The translations under genes and the position numbers were made by a program. From Cyanoderma ruficeps (taxonomy: Eukaryota > Chordata > Aves > Passeriformes > Timaliidae), in the NCBI GenBank assembly GCA_008694505.1, contig VZDJ01000056.1, forward strand, positions 2,608,461 to 2,672,460: 64,000 bases of DNA, written 5' to 3'. Below are positions 11,701 to 25,900 of the stretch, one piece after another (the first letter of the stretch is position 1; each line of letters begins with the position of its first letter). The notes beneath the pieces are model-generated. The model saw only the letters and a program-made list of their open reading frames with translations, was not told the DNA's origin and did no database searches.

Positions 11701-13090
11701 GTTCCCATCCCTGTCCTCTGTCAACAGTGACAACCAGATTAAGTTGAGTTCTGCCCAGAAATCCTCCAGTGAAGAGAGATGCCAGTGCCAGGGCTTTGCT
11801 GGAAGCACATGGCAGAGGAGCCCCGTGCATTGGGCACTGGGATTTGATGCTGGAGGAGTGTGACTGGAGTCCTTTGCACCAGACACTGGCTCCAGTCTAG
11901 GTCTTTTGCAGGATTGGAGGAAGCAGGAGCAAATCTGTGTTATTAAGAGAAAAGCAGGAGTTTCACACGTTCAGGATCCTGTAGAGGGCTAGGCTGCCCC
12001 AGCAGCTTGGCTTTAGCACCAGCCTTACCTGATTCACAAGACCAGGAAAAGCACCAAGCTCCAGAAAGGGCCTCTGAGGTGGGGACAGTGCAGTAAGGGG
12101 GAGGAAACATGGTGTTGAGGCGGGAGGAGTTATTTGCCAGGACTGCTCAAGCCAGTGCCAAATTTGAGCTATTAAAGCTTTACAGGCACTAAGCACAAAG
12201 CACTAAGCTCAAGTTATTAAAATATACACGTACATATCCTCTGACGCGGTCCCAGACCGGCGCTGGCAGTCAGATGCTTTGTGCTCCCCACAGGCCCCTC
12301 AGCTGCTGCTGCAGTTCTCACCCGTGGGTGCCCTGGGGGAGCAGAGCCAGCAGCCCAGAGCTGTTCAGCTTTTGCTGTTAGGGACCTTCAGCCATGTCCA
12401 ACCCATGCAGGGGCCCCAGCTTTGCAGTGGGACACCAGAGCAGAACTGGGAGCAACAAAACACGCAAGGCCAGCAGGCACTCAACACAGCTGAGATTCAA
12501 GTGTTCTAGAGCTGGCAGGTCCTTGAATAAGGCATCTGTCTGCCAGCAGACTGGGGGACTTGACCTTCCCTTTTCCCTTTTCCAGCAAGAAGGCAGATAA
12601 TAAAAGTGAGGCCTAGTGACATTTTTCAAAGGTTTCACCCATGTTCTCAGCTCCTGATTCTTCAGCATCTTATTATCAGGAGGACTCTATTGCTTCTTCA
12701 ATTTTAGTGAGAATTGTCTGCTTTCAGCCCCAAAAGCCTCCCAGACATGTCCCTGGTAGCACCAGATTGCCACCCTGGACAAGGACCTGAGGAGTCACTG
12801 GCCACAGCCTTGTGCCTGACTGTCACCCAGACCAACACAGGCGGCTTCTGGACTCATTCCAGAGCAATTGTTAATGAGTGGATGGTGACTGTGGGGGAGG
12901 TTTTAATTCTAACCTGAAACATGTGGGTGACAAAACATCCTTGGATAGGAAACACTGATTTTCCTGAAGCCCTATTAAAATTGTGTTGTCCAACCCTGAA
13001 TGGATGAGAAAAAAGCAAGAAGGTCTACCTGACAAGTTGGAACTAGAAACTGAGGCAGAGTCGTGGCAAGAAAAAAGCAAACCGCAAATC
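8740..13090. other. Intergenic DNA between convergent genes, second part
   Basis: No supported gene. It contains an AT-rich stretch (about 9265-9460) and short A runs near 11300-11395. No splice-flanked coding similarity was recognised on either strand. Confidence 0.55.
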
Positions 13091-13099
13091 CACAGCATT

Positions 13100-13790
13100 A
13101 CCTTTTTTTTAACCCACTTTATTTATGTGTGTGTTTCTATAAACATTTTAACTACTGGACATTTCATAAACCGTAAAAACAAACCTACCTGCCCCCAATC
13201 TAACCAGCTTTTTGGTCAGACACCAGTGACATTGTCAGGGCAGGTAGGTAACCTTCCACTGGGCATGAGCCAGCAACTCACTGCCTCAGATCCTGAGCGT
13301 CAGAGCTATGGAGAGGAGACAAGTTTAAAGACCTGGTTGCTCTGCTACTCCACGGATTCAGCAGGAGAAAAGTGGGGTGAAAAAAGAATTTCCCTTGATG
13401 GAAAGTTAGAGTCCGATGGAGGGGCTGCAACATCCCCGTGCAGGATCAGACGCAGTGACCTGGCCAGGCTTTGGAGCAGGCTCAGGGCTGTGTCAGTGCT
13501 GGGAATAGACACCACGCCCAAACGCTCCTTCCTTGTTTGCCAGGTCCAGATGTGAGCAGCGGGTGCTTCTTAAAACCATCTTGCTCCCTTGCAAGGGCAT
13601 GAGTTTGTGGGTGCTGATTCCTCGGGGCGGGCGAGCCTGGCTTTAAGGCACGATGGGGAGGGCAGGTGGGCTGTTGGGGTGGCAGGGGAGGCCCAGCCCA
13701 GCAGGGTGACCCAACACTGAAGGCCAGGCACCCTGGTGTCCCAGAAGACAGCACCATGTGGCGCGAGGGATGAGAGCAGCACATGGACTC
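13100..13790 (-). other. SLC41A3: SLC41A3 3' untranslated region
   Basis: About 690 bases from the stop to a cleavage site inferred near 13095-13105. It carries AATAAA on the - strand at 13123-13118 and a G/T-rich element just beyond it. No other AATAAA or ATTAAA lies between the stop and this site. Confidence 0.65.
13118..13123 (-). promoter_or_regulatory. SLC41A3 poly(A) signal AATAAA
   Basis: First canonical hexamer after the SLC41A3 stop on the - strand, about 670 bases downstream. It is followed by an A run and then gctgtggatttgcggtttgc, a plausible G/U-rich downstream element. Confidence 0.7.
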
Positions 13791-13976
13791 TCAGTTCCCC
13801 AGGTTCATATCTGAGCCATGGATGAGCCAAACGAGGCGGAAACAGATGGCCAGGAATCCAGTGCCCAGGAGATCACCCAGGGCGGTGAGGTAGGGGATGG
13901 AGAAATTATCCGGGTCCAGAGCCTTCCTCCACATCAGACGCACAATCAGGTCGGCCACGTAGAGCAGGATCCCCAC
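13791..13976 (-). CDS. SLC41A3: SLC41A3 last coding exon
   Basis: 186 bp, acceptor cttgcctctctcag, residues 425-485, stop TGA at 13793-13791. Encodes [18 protein letters not shown] and [20 protein letters not shown], the second-half acidic motif, then a last helix and a short polar tail. Confidence 0.96.
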   Translation of the reverse strand: MGILLYVADLIVRLMWRKALDPDNFSIPYLTALGDLLGTGFLAICFRLVWLIHGSDMNLGN

Positions 13977-16900
13977 CTGAGAGAGGCAAGACAGGCCCTG
14001 CTGTGAGGCAGCGGGAAGGTAACACACAAACCCTCAGCTCAAAGCCACGGCCAGGGTACCACAGCTAACAGGGATCACTGAGCAGTCACACCTTCCCCAG
14101 AGAGCTGAGTGGGATGGGATGGGATGGGATGGGATGGGATGGGATGGGATGGGTGTAGCTGGCTCCTACCCTTTGGCATCACATAACCCACAGTGCCACA
14201 GCCCTCTGCTGCCAGCCACAAGCATGGAGAACTGCTTGAATTGCTCACCAGCACTGCCTGCCCAAAACAGAGCCTGGCTACCCCAAAAGCATCTCCCAAA
14301 GGTACAGTTCCTATTCCCGTGCCCTGAGTGAGCACTCCCACTGACTCCACCAGATGAAGGCTTCCTGTGAATATGCAGGACAAATTTGTAGCCAGACTTT
14401 TTTCTCTTCATCCTTTTTTTTCCATTAGAAATTCAGATCATGTCTACATTGTTTTTCCTAAAAGTCTCAGTGGACAACTGGAGTTTGAGGCAGTTTTTAC
14501 ATCAAAGCTATCCCAAGCAGAACTGACATGTTAAAAAAAAAAAAAGAAAATCTTTTTTTTTCATCTCAACAGTTTAAAAATCTTTGTTGTAATTTCTTTT
14601 AATTCTTATTTCATTCCCAATTCTGATAAACAGATGGAGAAAAAAAATACTTTGGTTAAAGATTAAAGATTGTCTAGTTAATTGAATTAAGAAGGGAGAG
14701 AGAATTTGCACCCCACATCTGTGGTCCCTCCATGGGAGACCACAGCACATCAGTAACTAAAGCCTGAGGCAGCATCTCTAAAGGTGAAAACTGCAAGCTG
14801 GGTTGGGAGAAAGGGAGAAGGAGAGATGGGAGAAGTAAATTCAATAACAGAATCACAGAAACTAAAGCTGCCTGGCAACTCGAGAGTTTTACATTCGTCT
14901 TCCTCAATTCAGGATCAAATACATCTACATCTTTCCTGATGGAAAATTTGTTTAACTTGTGCTAAACAACCCTCAGAGATGGAGATGCCACACTCTAAGC
15001 AATCACCCCCAGGGCTTTTTTTTCCCCATTTTTGTTTTCCCAAGGCCCAACATAAATCTGCTTTTTCCATTTGAAATCCATGATTTCATATTTCCTCCCC
15101 TAGTGACCACATAGCAAATGTTATTCTGTCCCTCCCTAAAGAAATTTGGTAGTTTAAAGGCTGTTAACCAGATTTTTCTCAAGCCTCTCTACTTTTGACT
15201 AGTTAACCCCAGTCCATTCAATCACTACTCTGAGGTCATGTTTTCTGGGCCTCTGATCTTGGGCTTCCTCCAACTGACCCAAACTTTTCCCCCAACCCTC
15301 TTTCTTTCTGTCTTTCTTTATAAAGTATAACAGACGGGAAAAAAGGGCCAGGCTGAGTGTATTCTCCTCCACTGGCCTCCACGGGAATCTTTCGGGGTCA
15401 GTGCTGTTGCTGGGATGCTGCTCTTTATGCTGTCATTTATTCTTCGTATTTTCATGCTTGGCTTTGGTCAAGGAGTTACCTCGAAGCATAAAGAGAAGAA
15501 TAAATATTTTCCTTTACAACTGTGGCTGTGCCGCTGGGCTTAGGGTTGTGCAAAGGTCGAGAAAAACTGATTGTTTACACATGCAAGGAATTCACCCTCA
15601 GACACAAGGCTGCTTGTAAGGCAAAGTGAGAGTCAGCCACCTCATCATGCAAATTAATGAATCACTGATTTAAAAGGGCAAGTGAAGTTACAGCCTCTGT
15701 GAGTTCAGGCAACAGCCACATGCATTTCTGAGTGAGAAAAACAAAATTTACAGGGCTGGAAAAACAGCAAAAGGAAACAAGCAGGACAAATCAAATTATC
15801 TGCCCGTTGCCTACCAGGAACTTTTACTTTTGAAGATGAACTGCTCAGGGCCTGGACTTTCTCTTTGTTTTTTACCCACATGGCCCTGCCCAGAGAGCTT
15901 CTCTTCACCATAATATGTGACAATGGTTTCTAAAATGGGTGAGGAAACTTGCTGACTGGAGTTCACTGCTCCTCACTTGCCCCTTGCTGGGTGACTGTCT
16001 GGAAGTACTTGGCGCTTAGACACTCAAGGAGTGAACATTTTAAAGCATGACCTTCCTTGCCAAGCGTGTCTCTGCACACTTACTGCAGCTCAGTGGATGC
16101 TGAGAACTTCTTCCTCCTCTCACACCTGATCTCTCACTCACCCTAAAGCACAGTTGTGCTCATGTGGGAAACTAGAGCCTGGCGATTTGGGTGAAGTATT
16201 ACTGGACCTACAGAATGTGCATGATTCTTGGTAGAAGCACACCTGAAATGCCAGGAAACAGAGGCTGCTGCTGAATGTTTTACTGTGGCTCCTTTTTAAC
16301 CCGGAGAATGCTGGTTTTATGTTATCTGATAGATTCCTTTTGGATGAGAGTTTGGGGTTTACCTGCAGCAAAGCAGCAGCCAGATAGAACATCACAAAGG
16401 TGAAGGACAGGGATGTGTGGCCCCCCTGCAGCAGGTGGATGGTGTAGAGGAACACGAGGTGCCCTGGGATAACCAGGAGGAACAGGACCCGGGCTGACTT
16501 GGAATTCACCCCTGCAGAGCACAGAGACAGAAACAGGAGTAACAGCAGCTGGAGAGGGTGAGGGACACAGTGCATAATCTAATGCATAAACCTGGGGCTG
16601 CCCCCTCCCACCAACCACTTTGCTAATGCCTTCTCTAGATCACACAGACATAGGAAGCATCTGCAGGATCAGCCCAGCAGCTTTGTCTAGCACTGAAACT
16701 ACATGCCAAAGGCTTTGTGGTCTGTGCTGATCCACTCTGATTCTTGCAGACACTCCTCTCAGCTGCTCTCTGCCTCCCACAACTTCTGCTCTGCCTCACT
16801 GCAACAGATTTTCCCAGTTTATACCTTCCCAGATCTAGCACTAACTCTCAACCTAACAGGGAAAATCAAGGGGAACTCTATAAAGACAACAGACCCAAAA

Positions 16901-19900
16901 TTGAGTTTTGCTGATGCTTAAGTATTTCCAGTGCTGAAGATGGAGGAATTGCTGATTTTCAGCAAGATTATGGTCTATTCACTGCTCTGTCCACAGGTGA
17001 GGGCTCTAGGCTGGCCATTAAAATGACTTTCTGTTAGATCAAATCTAAGATTCTTTTTCAATTACTTTCTTTAGTGCTCCCTGAAGGCCACTTTCTTTGC
17101 ATGCCAGTGAGCAAATATGCCATAAGGCTTTTTTTCACGCTGCCCACTGCAAAGATGCTTCCTCTCTGATCTGAGCATTCTCTGTGGAAGGACAAAGTTC
17201 TGCCTTTGAAACCCACCTAGTCCTTCACCAACCAGGCTTGGGAAAGGAGCTGTCTGTATGACAGGCCTTGAGACATGGGACCAAGGGCTCAGGGTCTACC
17301 TGATGAGAAGAATGTGGTGCACGGGTTGGGCCAATTCTGCCTCATCTTGTATGGCAAAACTCCAGGCATGCTCCAGAAGTGCAGGAATGTAGAAATTCGG
17401 CTGGCTTGGATGGCAACCAGATTCCCTCCAACACCTGTGAGGACAAAACACAGTAAACCTGTAAACCACCTTCACTGCAGCAGGATATGTCAATCCAAAA
17501 CCTAGCCTAAGGTGAGTCATCTGCATTCACTGAGAGCAGCAGTGAGAAAAAGAGAAAACATGATCCCTGCGTCCCTAGTGGTGCTGCACTATTCACTTTG
17601 CAGGAACAGCTCCTAAAAATCAGGAAGGCTCCAGAAATTGTATTCTTCTGACTGCTGACTGGAAACATTTTCCCTTTCTCCCCAGCACTGGATGTAAATG
17701 CCACATGGCCTCTGAACACGATGTAATTGCACCTAGTTTGACATAGTCTGTAAGCAACACCTGAGGACAGCAGTGCAGATGCTGCTCATGGCCACTTCTT
17801 GGATTTACCCACTCAGAGAACCATTATTGTTTAAAAGACAACAAAACATCACAGAGAGTGATTATGTATCTGTCTGAAGATACCTACCACACTTGTTAAA
17901 TGAGAAGGAATCATGAGAATGAATTAGAACCCAAATATGTTAGCTAATCAAAGTAAATTAATTCCTTCCAGACTGATTAATTGTAGCAAACACGAAAAAG
18001 CAGCTACATTTTCCAGTAGAAAATAGAGGGATAATGATCTGTGGAGCAAACGTCCACCACCCTAAGTATTTTCAGGGTGGAAATGCCACAGAAAAGATAA
18101 CGGTGAGCCAGATGCTACAGGCTTCTCATGTTTTCCCTTCCTTGGAGAAGAAATCAACATTAAATGTGAGATTTTCCAGATGGGAATCAAAGTGAAAATA
18201 CCCAGGCTGTCTCACTGTAGCTCAAGATGGGATCTGCCACACTTTGCACTTGCAAAGTGAAGAGCTGCCTGTGCAAAGACACAGAGCACTGCATAGCTCT
18301 GCCACCAGCTCTGCCAAATGGGTCACCTGTCCCCACAGAGCCATTTCTGGGGCTGTTACTGCTCAGCTAAATGGCTGTTGACTTTATGTAGATCCAGGAA
18401 GGTGGCAGCTGGGTGACACCCTCTGGCACTACAACAGGACACCATGTTTTGAGGGTGCCATGAGGCCCTAGGAACCTGGGTTTCCCTTGGAATGGGCGTG
18501 TGCTAAAAGAATGTTGTAATAGCAGAAAAATAAGCTAGTAAATCTTCAGTGATTACCAGGATCCCCAGCAGTTTGTTCTGATAGGTGTGTGTATGAAAGT
18601 ACTGTGATATAAATATAAACACAAATATACACAAAATATATTGAGATATATATATAAAAATCAAATTATATCCAATCCATACATATAATCTTTTAGATAC
18701 ATATACATATATAATCTTATTATATTAGTATTTATCAACAATCTCTATAGGGGATGGTTGCACAGCACAAATTACTGAGTGGAAGGATGGAAACAAGGGA
18801 AAATGGATTTATTGTGACATCCCAGTAGGTTTGATGTTATGACAAGTGTCAACATAGCTCTCAGAGATGCTGTTAACCTTTTTGCACAGCTTTGCCCTCA
18901 CTGCTATTTTGCTCCAGAGACACTCGGAAACATAAGCAGGAATGTGATGGGGACCAGTAGCTTCACTTCCACTCGTGATGGGAGCAGGGACTTGAACACT
19001 GATCTCAGTGTAAGGGCAACGGTGGATACCAGAACCCTTGGGAGGAAGGGGGGGTATAAATAAAAGCAGGCATAGAACCCCCAGGCCCAACCTACCATTA
19101 ATCACAGGTGTGAAAACTGCCATGCCTTCAAAGTTTGGGTCAGTAACAGTTTTGTCCAGGATGAGCCCACCAATGCTGTTAAGAAAAGAATAGGAAATTA
19201 GGGTGGATCGATCTTTTCCCAGGGCAACTCCTACACTGTGAAAATAGCACGCTGACATGGGTTACTGCATCTTCCTCATTGCCAGGGCTGGGCTGTTCAC
19301 CATGGACTCCTTTTACAGCTCAGTTTTCACCAACAGAAAGCATTACAGATTTTGTTAATGGCGTAATGAGTTCAGGAGGACTTCCTTGCCCACCCCCAAG
19401 CAAAACTGGTAATAGTTAGAAAAGCTTTATCATCCTCCCACAAAGTTTTGTTACACTTCTATACTGGCTTTAGCAGTTTTTCAAAATTCTCCTCCAGATC
19501 TCAGCTGGTTGTGAAAGATGTAGCACAGGAGGAATGAACTACCTGGCTCTATATTTACCAGTATTTTCTCTTATATCGTATATTCTCAGCTGGATAAGAA
19601 TGAGGATGAAGCCTGACAATTCCTGATGATCATCATCTGTGCTTTCAGTTTCCTGGCTTTCACCCAGGTGGTGCCTGGATGTGCAATGAGACTTGGAATT
19701 ATTTGCTTTTTCCAGTCCTTTGGGGGCTTCTTATCTGCTGTCTCTCAGCCCGTTGGAGAGTCACCCATGGCTGAGAAGCTCTGGGTAAATACCCTTCTGC
19801 TGTCCCTCCCAGTGTCACCTCTGATGGCCGTGTAAGTGAGCCCAGGGTCTCTCAGCAGTGTGCATACAGGGCTGGGCTGGGAGCACTGCCTCCTTTACCT

Positions 19901-22900
19901 GCTGATGCTCATGGCAACAATAACTGGCTGCCACCCAGATTTCAGGACTTCGGCCAGGGAAGGACTTTGCTTGGCAATAGCAACCCAGAGAGGGATCATG
20001 ACAATGAAGACAGCACAGATCAGAGGAGAAAGGTACTTCACATCTGGCAAGGAAAAGAAATCTTGAATTAATTACCCATAGCTTCACTGGCTGCCAAATT
20101 CGTATTGCACAAAGATAGGAAGAAAGGCAGCAGGACTCTTGCTCCAACCGAGTTGTGTTAGAAGAAAAATCACATGAAGCATGATAGTCCCCACAAAACC
20201 ACCTCATTCCACCACAAAAATCCATAATTAATCCCTGAAATTCACTGCTAGAGGATGCTGTTTGAAAATCAGCAGGATTCAAAACAAGTTATATTTGAAG
20301 ATGAACAACTCTCCAATTCCATCTCGAACTAAGAAAGACAAAAAGTTACAAAATTTCTGGCTTCAGGGTACAAATCAAACACCAAGGCAAGTAGGAAACT
20401 CCTGTGTGGAAGCTGTATCCCACTTAGGGAAGACACCTCACACCTTCACCTAAAACAAGAGGCAAGAAGTACTTTAGGAGGCAAGCTAGCAGAATTGCTG
20501 AGCAGCTGGTCTGCTCTATAGGAACAAATGTTCTCTGGCACATATAAGCCAGTTAAGATCTGGGGTTTCTTTTGTGCTAGCTTGCATGTGTTTCCATTAG
20601 GTGTTTTTTCCATTCAGCCGAGGCATAGCCTTGGAGCAATCTTTGGAAGCAAAAAAAATTAAAAAATAAGTAGATGTGCAGCACTGAAAGAAAATAAACA
20701 TGACTCAGAAGCATGAGAAACACCTTTGAGCAATGGGGCTGATGCCAACCCTTTTGATACAAAAATGCTTCTTCAAGAAAGCTCTCCATCTGGTCTCTGA
20801 GCTGGGGCCAAAGGCAGTGGGATGTAACGCCGACTTTGCAGGTAATCTGGGAGATGAAGCAGCTCCAAGTGTGCATTTTTAAAAACATCACTGCCAGGGC
20901 CTTGGGCTACCTGGATGCGACAGCACTGATGTGATGGCATCTTTTGTGAATGAAAGGCTCTTACACAAAGAGGTGCAACTCTTCAGGAGTGGCTTCAGTG
21001 GGCACTGAAATGCAACTCCTTCTGGGGAGTTTTGTCAGTGCACTTTACCTCCTGGAGCCATCCAGGACAGGTGGGTTGTAAGACAGACTTAGCTGCTGTG
21101 CTAGGTCTCTTACCACACCACACGTTGTTTTGAGCAATTAATTCCTTCTTGAATAATGCAGACACGGAGCACTGGAGTTGATCAAACCTTATCAGAGCTC
21201 ACAGAACGACTCCTGGTAGGATGAATGGTCTTCAGGCTCCACATTCCAGTTCTGCCACATTCTCTCACAGGCAGCCCATAAGCAAACTCAAACCCTTTGG
21301 CACAGTTTGTGTCTCCTTTATGCAGGACTGAGAAGGACCAGGGGCAATTAAAAAAAAAATCGAGAATCTTTTCTGGAAAGAGGATATTCTGCAGAAGGAG
21401 AAGGTGCTGCATCAGGTGGCACACAATACTTCAAACTTTACAGACTCATGAGTATTTTTGAAGGATACATATACATTTTGGTAGGACCCAGAAGTTTTTA
21501 GAGTGTGACCTGTGCCTTATTACACAGTGGGCAGGAAAATGGATTTGTTCAAGCACCATCAGCAGTGCCATCCTCCTATCTGCTTCACTTCATGCTCCCA
21601 ATGACTTGGTGTCTGTGTGCTGACTATTTTTCCATCTCAAGAGGCTCTTTAAACGACTCTGGCAACCCCAGAAATGCTCTCTGGTCACAGCCATAGAGGT
21701 TATAACATGTTGTTGTGCCCTGTGCTCTCTGGGAGATATTATCTGAGGCATAGCAACTGAAAGACAGATTAGTTTTACAGCAGCAGGTGTGATGGCATCA
21801 TGGAAAAATCCTATTTAAAAAAAAGCACCTCTGAAGCTCAAGGAGGACTGGATGGAAGCGATTCATAGGCCTCTCCCTGCAGTGTGTGCTCCTTCACTCC
21901 CTCACTTGTGCTTGCACATGGAATGAGTTATGCAAACTGAGAACAGCTGCTTCACTGCTTCTGCTCAGTCTGAAGCAACATTTTGGGTTTCAAATGGTAT
22001 TAAGTTTGCTGGATCTTTTCATTTTCCCGTTTAGCCTGTTCTAGCTTAGGCTCACAGTAAGTAGCCTAACACTTTAAAAGCAACAGACATGTATCACCAA
22101 TGTTTTGAGCTTCTGAGGGTCATCAGGTGCCCAAGTCTTTGGCAACCAGCAGCACAGCTAACCCCAGACCACAACTCCTATTCAGAGTCCTGCAGGTACA
22201 AAACACTGCAGATTACTTCCCTCCAACTGAATATCTTGTTCATCCGTGACTCTCCATGTGAGAGGATACAAGAGTATTTTACTACTGCCAAAACCCTGAA
22301 ATTGCCCTGTGAAGAAGGACCTCTTGTTGCCCATGCACAGGAAGTAGTTTTGCTTGGCTAGTGACAGATCGAGGAACAAGAGTCAGTGTCACATATGCCA
22401 GCCTTCTGTTCCAAAGCCACACAATACATGTTGGTCATTTCTTTGACAAATCCCAGTTGTGTTTATTAGGTTCTGCCTTCCAGTTTGTTACTAAAAGAGA
22501 GTCTGGAAAAAGCCTCTTTGGTCATTCTTCTACCCCAGTGGCAAGACAGCCTCCATTCTGAAACATGCCAGAAATGCTGAGGCAGCCTGCAATAATTTCA
22601 CCAGGATTTGTGGGAGCCCTTGCTAAGCTGCAATTCCCTGCTGAACACTGTACCTATGTATTTGAAGAGTGTACTGCTGATTCCTGCGAGGAGGGAAAGG
22701 GTTATCAAATCTCCAAGGCTTGCTGCTATGGGTGTGGCGACATTGTCTGGATTGATCCCAACTTTCCTGGCTCCAATGATCACACCAATCATCACCAGAC
22801 CTAGAGAAGACACAGAGCAGGCATTAGAGAAAGCATTCTGCCATGTTTTACCCCACAACTGCTGTTCTGATTCCCAGAGGAACGTGGGGGTCTAAGAGAA

Positions 22901-25900
22901 GCAAGAAGCACAACAGCACCATGCAGCCAGAGATTAGACACCCTCAGGAGTTTGTCCTCTTGTTTTCACCAATCTGAAGTGCATGACTCTGTCCTTATAA
23001 ACTGCATCAAGGGCCCAGAGGCACACAAGCAAATTCCAGGGATCAAAGGAGATACCAGCAGGCAGCCCAAATGTAGAAGCTCCCCTCCTGAGCAGCCTAA
23101 TCTTTGCTGCCTTGAAGCAGGAGCAGGCACGAAGCACACTCATAGATAAGCACACAGAAGACATGCAGCAGCCTCCTGGTGCCATCCCCTCCTCTGGATT
23201 CCATAGCACAACAATATTTTCCATATTAGACTGAAATTTCTCAAAGTTTGAATCACCAAGGGGCAATGAGCTTCCTTACAGCAGCCTGCCTTAGCCTTTC
23301 AGCCCAGCCATCAGACTGAGCCCCCATGTCCCAGAGTCTTTGGGGCTGCTTTAATTTGCACTGGGTGGATATTGATGCTGTGAGCAGCTCCAGAGTCAGG
23401 GGATTATGGTGGTGGTCCACATCTCTTCCCGTGTCCTCTGAGGTGCACTTGCAATATTGAGCTGCTTTTCAGCATTGCTGGGCAGAAGGGAAGTTTTGCT
23501 TGCCCAAGTAAGTTTAGGAGCACAAACCCCAAACCCTGATGAACATGTGGGAATCCCTCAGCTATCAGATCTCTCCCAGGCCTGTGGAAGAAGCACCTGG
23601 AATAAGCCCTGCCTGGCCAGGCTCCACTGTTAAGTAGCAAAGGCAGCCTTGAGACAAGACATAAGACATCCCTTCAAAGTCCTTCTGTGGCTGACAGGCT
23701 GCACAAGGAAGCCTGAGAAATGGTGATTCCCTCCAGCTCACAAACTCCCTGTTCCTGTCTACACAACCCCTCCAAAGCTGAGCATGCACAGGAGCATCAG
23801 TTCTACCCTAATAAATGCTGCACGTGCATCTTCCCTGAAACAACATCCCTTATACAAAAAAACATCCTCACACAACATGACATTTCCACAGCAGCCCTCC
23901 CAGACACCCACGCTCCCCTCCCCACAGCACAGTTCATGTTGCTTCCCTCCCTGGCCATAAAAACAGCAGCTTCCCGTCGTGCACACCCACACACAGCCTG
24001 CCTGTGACCGTGTCCAGGGAAAGAACTAATGTCAGCAGCAAACCTGAGACAGTACAGCAGCACAGCCTCTCTGTACCACACCAAGCAGGGAGATTGTAGG
24101 GAAGAGTAATGAAAGCTGAGCTGCTGTTTTTTAACAACTGCCTCATCCCACGTTTTTCATCAAAGGCGTCTACAATCACCCTCTGACTCCAGCTTCGGGA
24201 TATGCACTTGTTCTAACTTGTCCCTTTCATTTAGAAGCCTTGCGGTATCCTTTGTGCCAGCTCCTCTATTCAGGGTGTCATGCTGCCCTCGTATGGCAGA
24301 CCTACAAACTGGAGCTCTTCAGGCCCCGCTCCTACTGTCCCATCACGTTCCCCTGGAAGAGGAAGAGCCAGGGAGAGAGAGAGGACTGCCTGGCTCCCAG
24401 CTCACGGCAGGCAAACTACAGCGCTGGCCACAACCCTGCTCAAGGTGTGGGGTGACCCAAGTCCATCTTGAGCAGGGTCTGGATTTGTCTGCTAACAGAC
24501 CCTCCATTCCCTGGGTGACATTATTTCACCCTCCCCTGGGAAAGGGCCAGTGTAGATGGCTCATGTGACACCCAAGAGACACAGAGTGGAGGGTGTTTGT
24601 ACACCCATGCACAGCATGGGGCATTTTTCATGTGTCAGGTGAAGGACATTTTGATTGCTGCCTGTGGATGCTGAGGGCCCAGAAAGCAACAGATCATGGG
24701 GGAAGAGAAGCAGAGAGGATGAAAGCAGCAGACACAGCTCCCTGCATCCCTCCTCCCTCTGCCAGACCAGAGGGACGCCAGCAGGGCCTCCCTGGTGGAA
24801 GGGACAGTTCATTCCCCACCCGAGCGCCGCACGTTTGACCTGAGGAACCAGAACCACTCACCAAGGGAAAGTGCAGCTATGAAGGCCGTGGTGACGCTGC
24901 TGGCACACAGCACAGCAGCCTGGCTCAGCTCCACAGAGCCCTTGGAGATGGCTCCCAGGATCACAGCAGCAACAGCAGCCAGAAGTCCCACCACAGTGGC
25001 CTGGACCTGGGGACCAAAGGACAGCTGGTGAGCACCCACCCACATCTGCTCCCAGGCAGCCCTGGCTCCACACGACTGCAGCACTGCCACACAGCTTGGA
25101 GGGCAAAGCCTGGCACAGATGCTGATTATTTGAGTATTTAAACAGCATCCCTGCAAGGCTCCACTAGATCAAAACAGAAATCCTGACAAAGTTTGGAGAA
25201 AAACTCTGGGGGCCTGAAAAGGGCAGATAACACTTCAGCAAAGAACACTGAGTCCATTGGCAAAGGAATAGCCCTGGTCAACACAAAAATGGGCTCCCCA
25301 TCAGCACTGCACTCCCAGGATGGTTGGAGCTGTGGAGGCAGATAAGGGAAAGCACACAGACACATGTTGTCAGCCCTGTGGTCTTGCCATGTGCAAACTC
25401 TAGGCTGTTTCCTGGATTTTAACATGCAGAGGGAGCTACAAGCGGCAATTTCTCCCATCTCTCCCCTCCTGCCCAAGGCTGATTCCCAAACACTGCCTGT
25501 AAATGACAGGCTTTATCCAGAGGCTGCTGTGAAACAGGGATTGTGCCATAGCTCCTGCTGCAAAAGGAGTTTTATTAGTTCAGTTTGTCCACAAAGGCAG
25601 TGAATGTCTAGATGTGTTTTACAGCTAAACTACAAGCTCTGGGGCCAGACAGAGCTTTACTGGAGGTCAAGTCCTGGCTCTGCTTGGCTGTGTTGAGGAT
25701 ACCTGCCTCAAACCACCACCTCTGCATTGAGGACTGCTGGAACAGATGCTGCTAGTCTGCAGCATAGCAAGAGAAAAGGGACTTTTTCATCTTCCAGCTG
25801 AAGTGACTCACCTGGATAAGGGCTAAATTGCAGGTGGCCATTTTCCATTGCTTCTGGGCATCATCCATCTGTCCAGTGTTAGCCTAGGAGTCAAGAGAGA

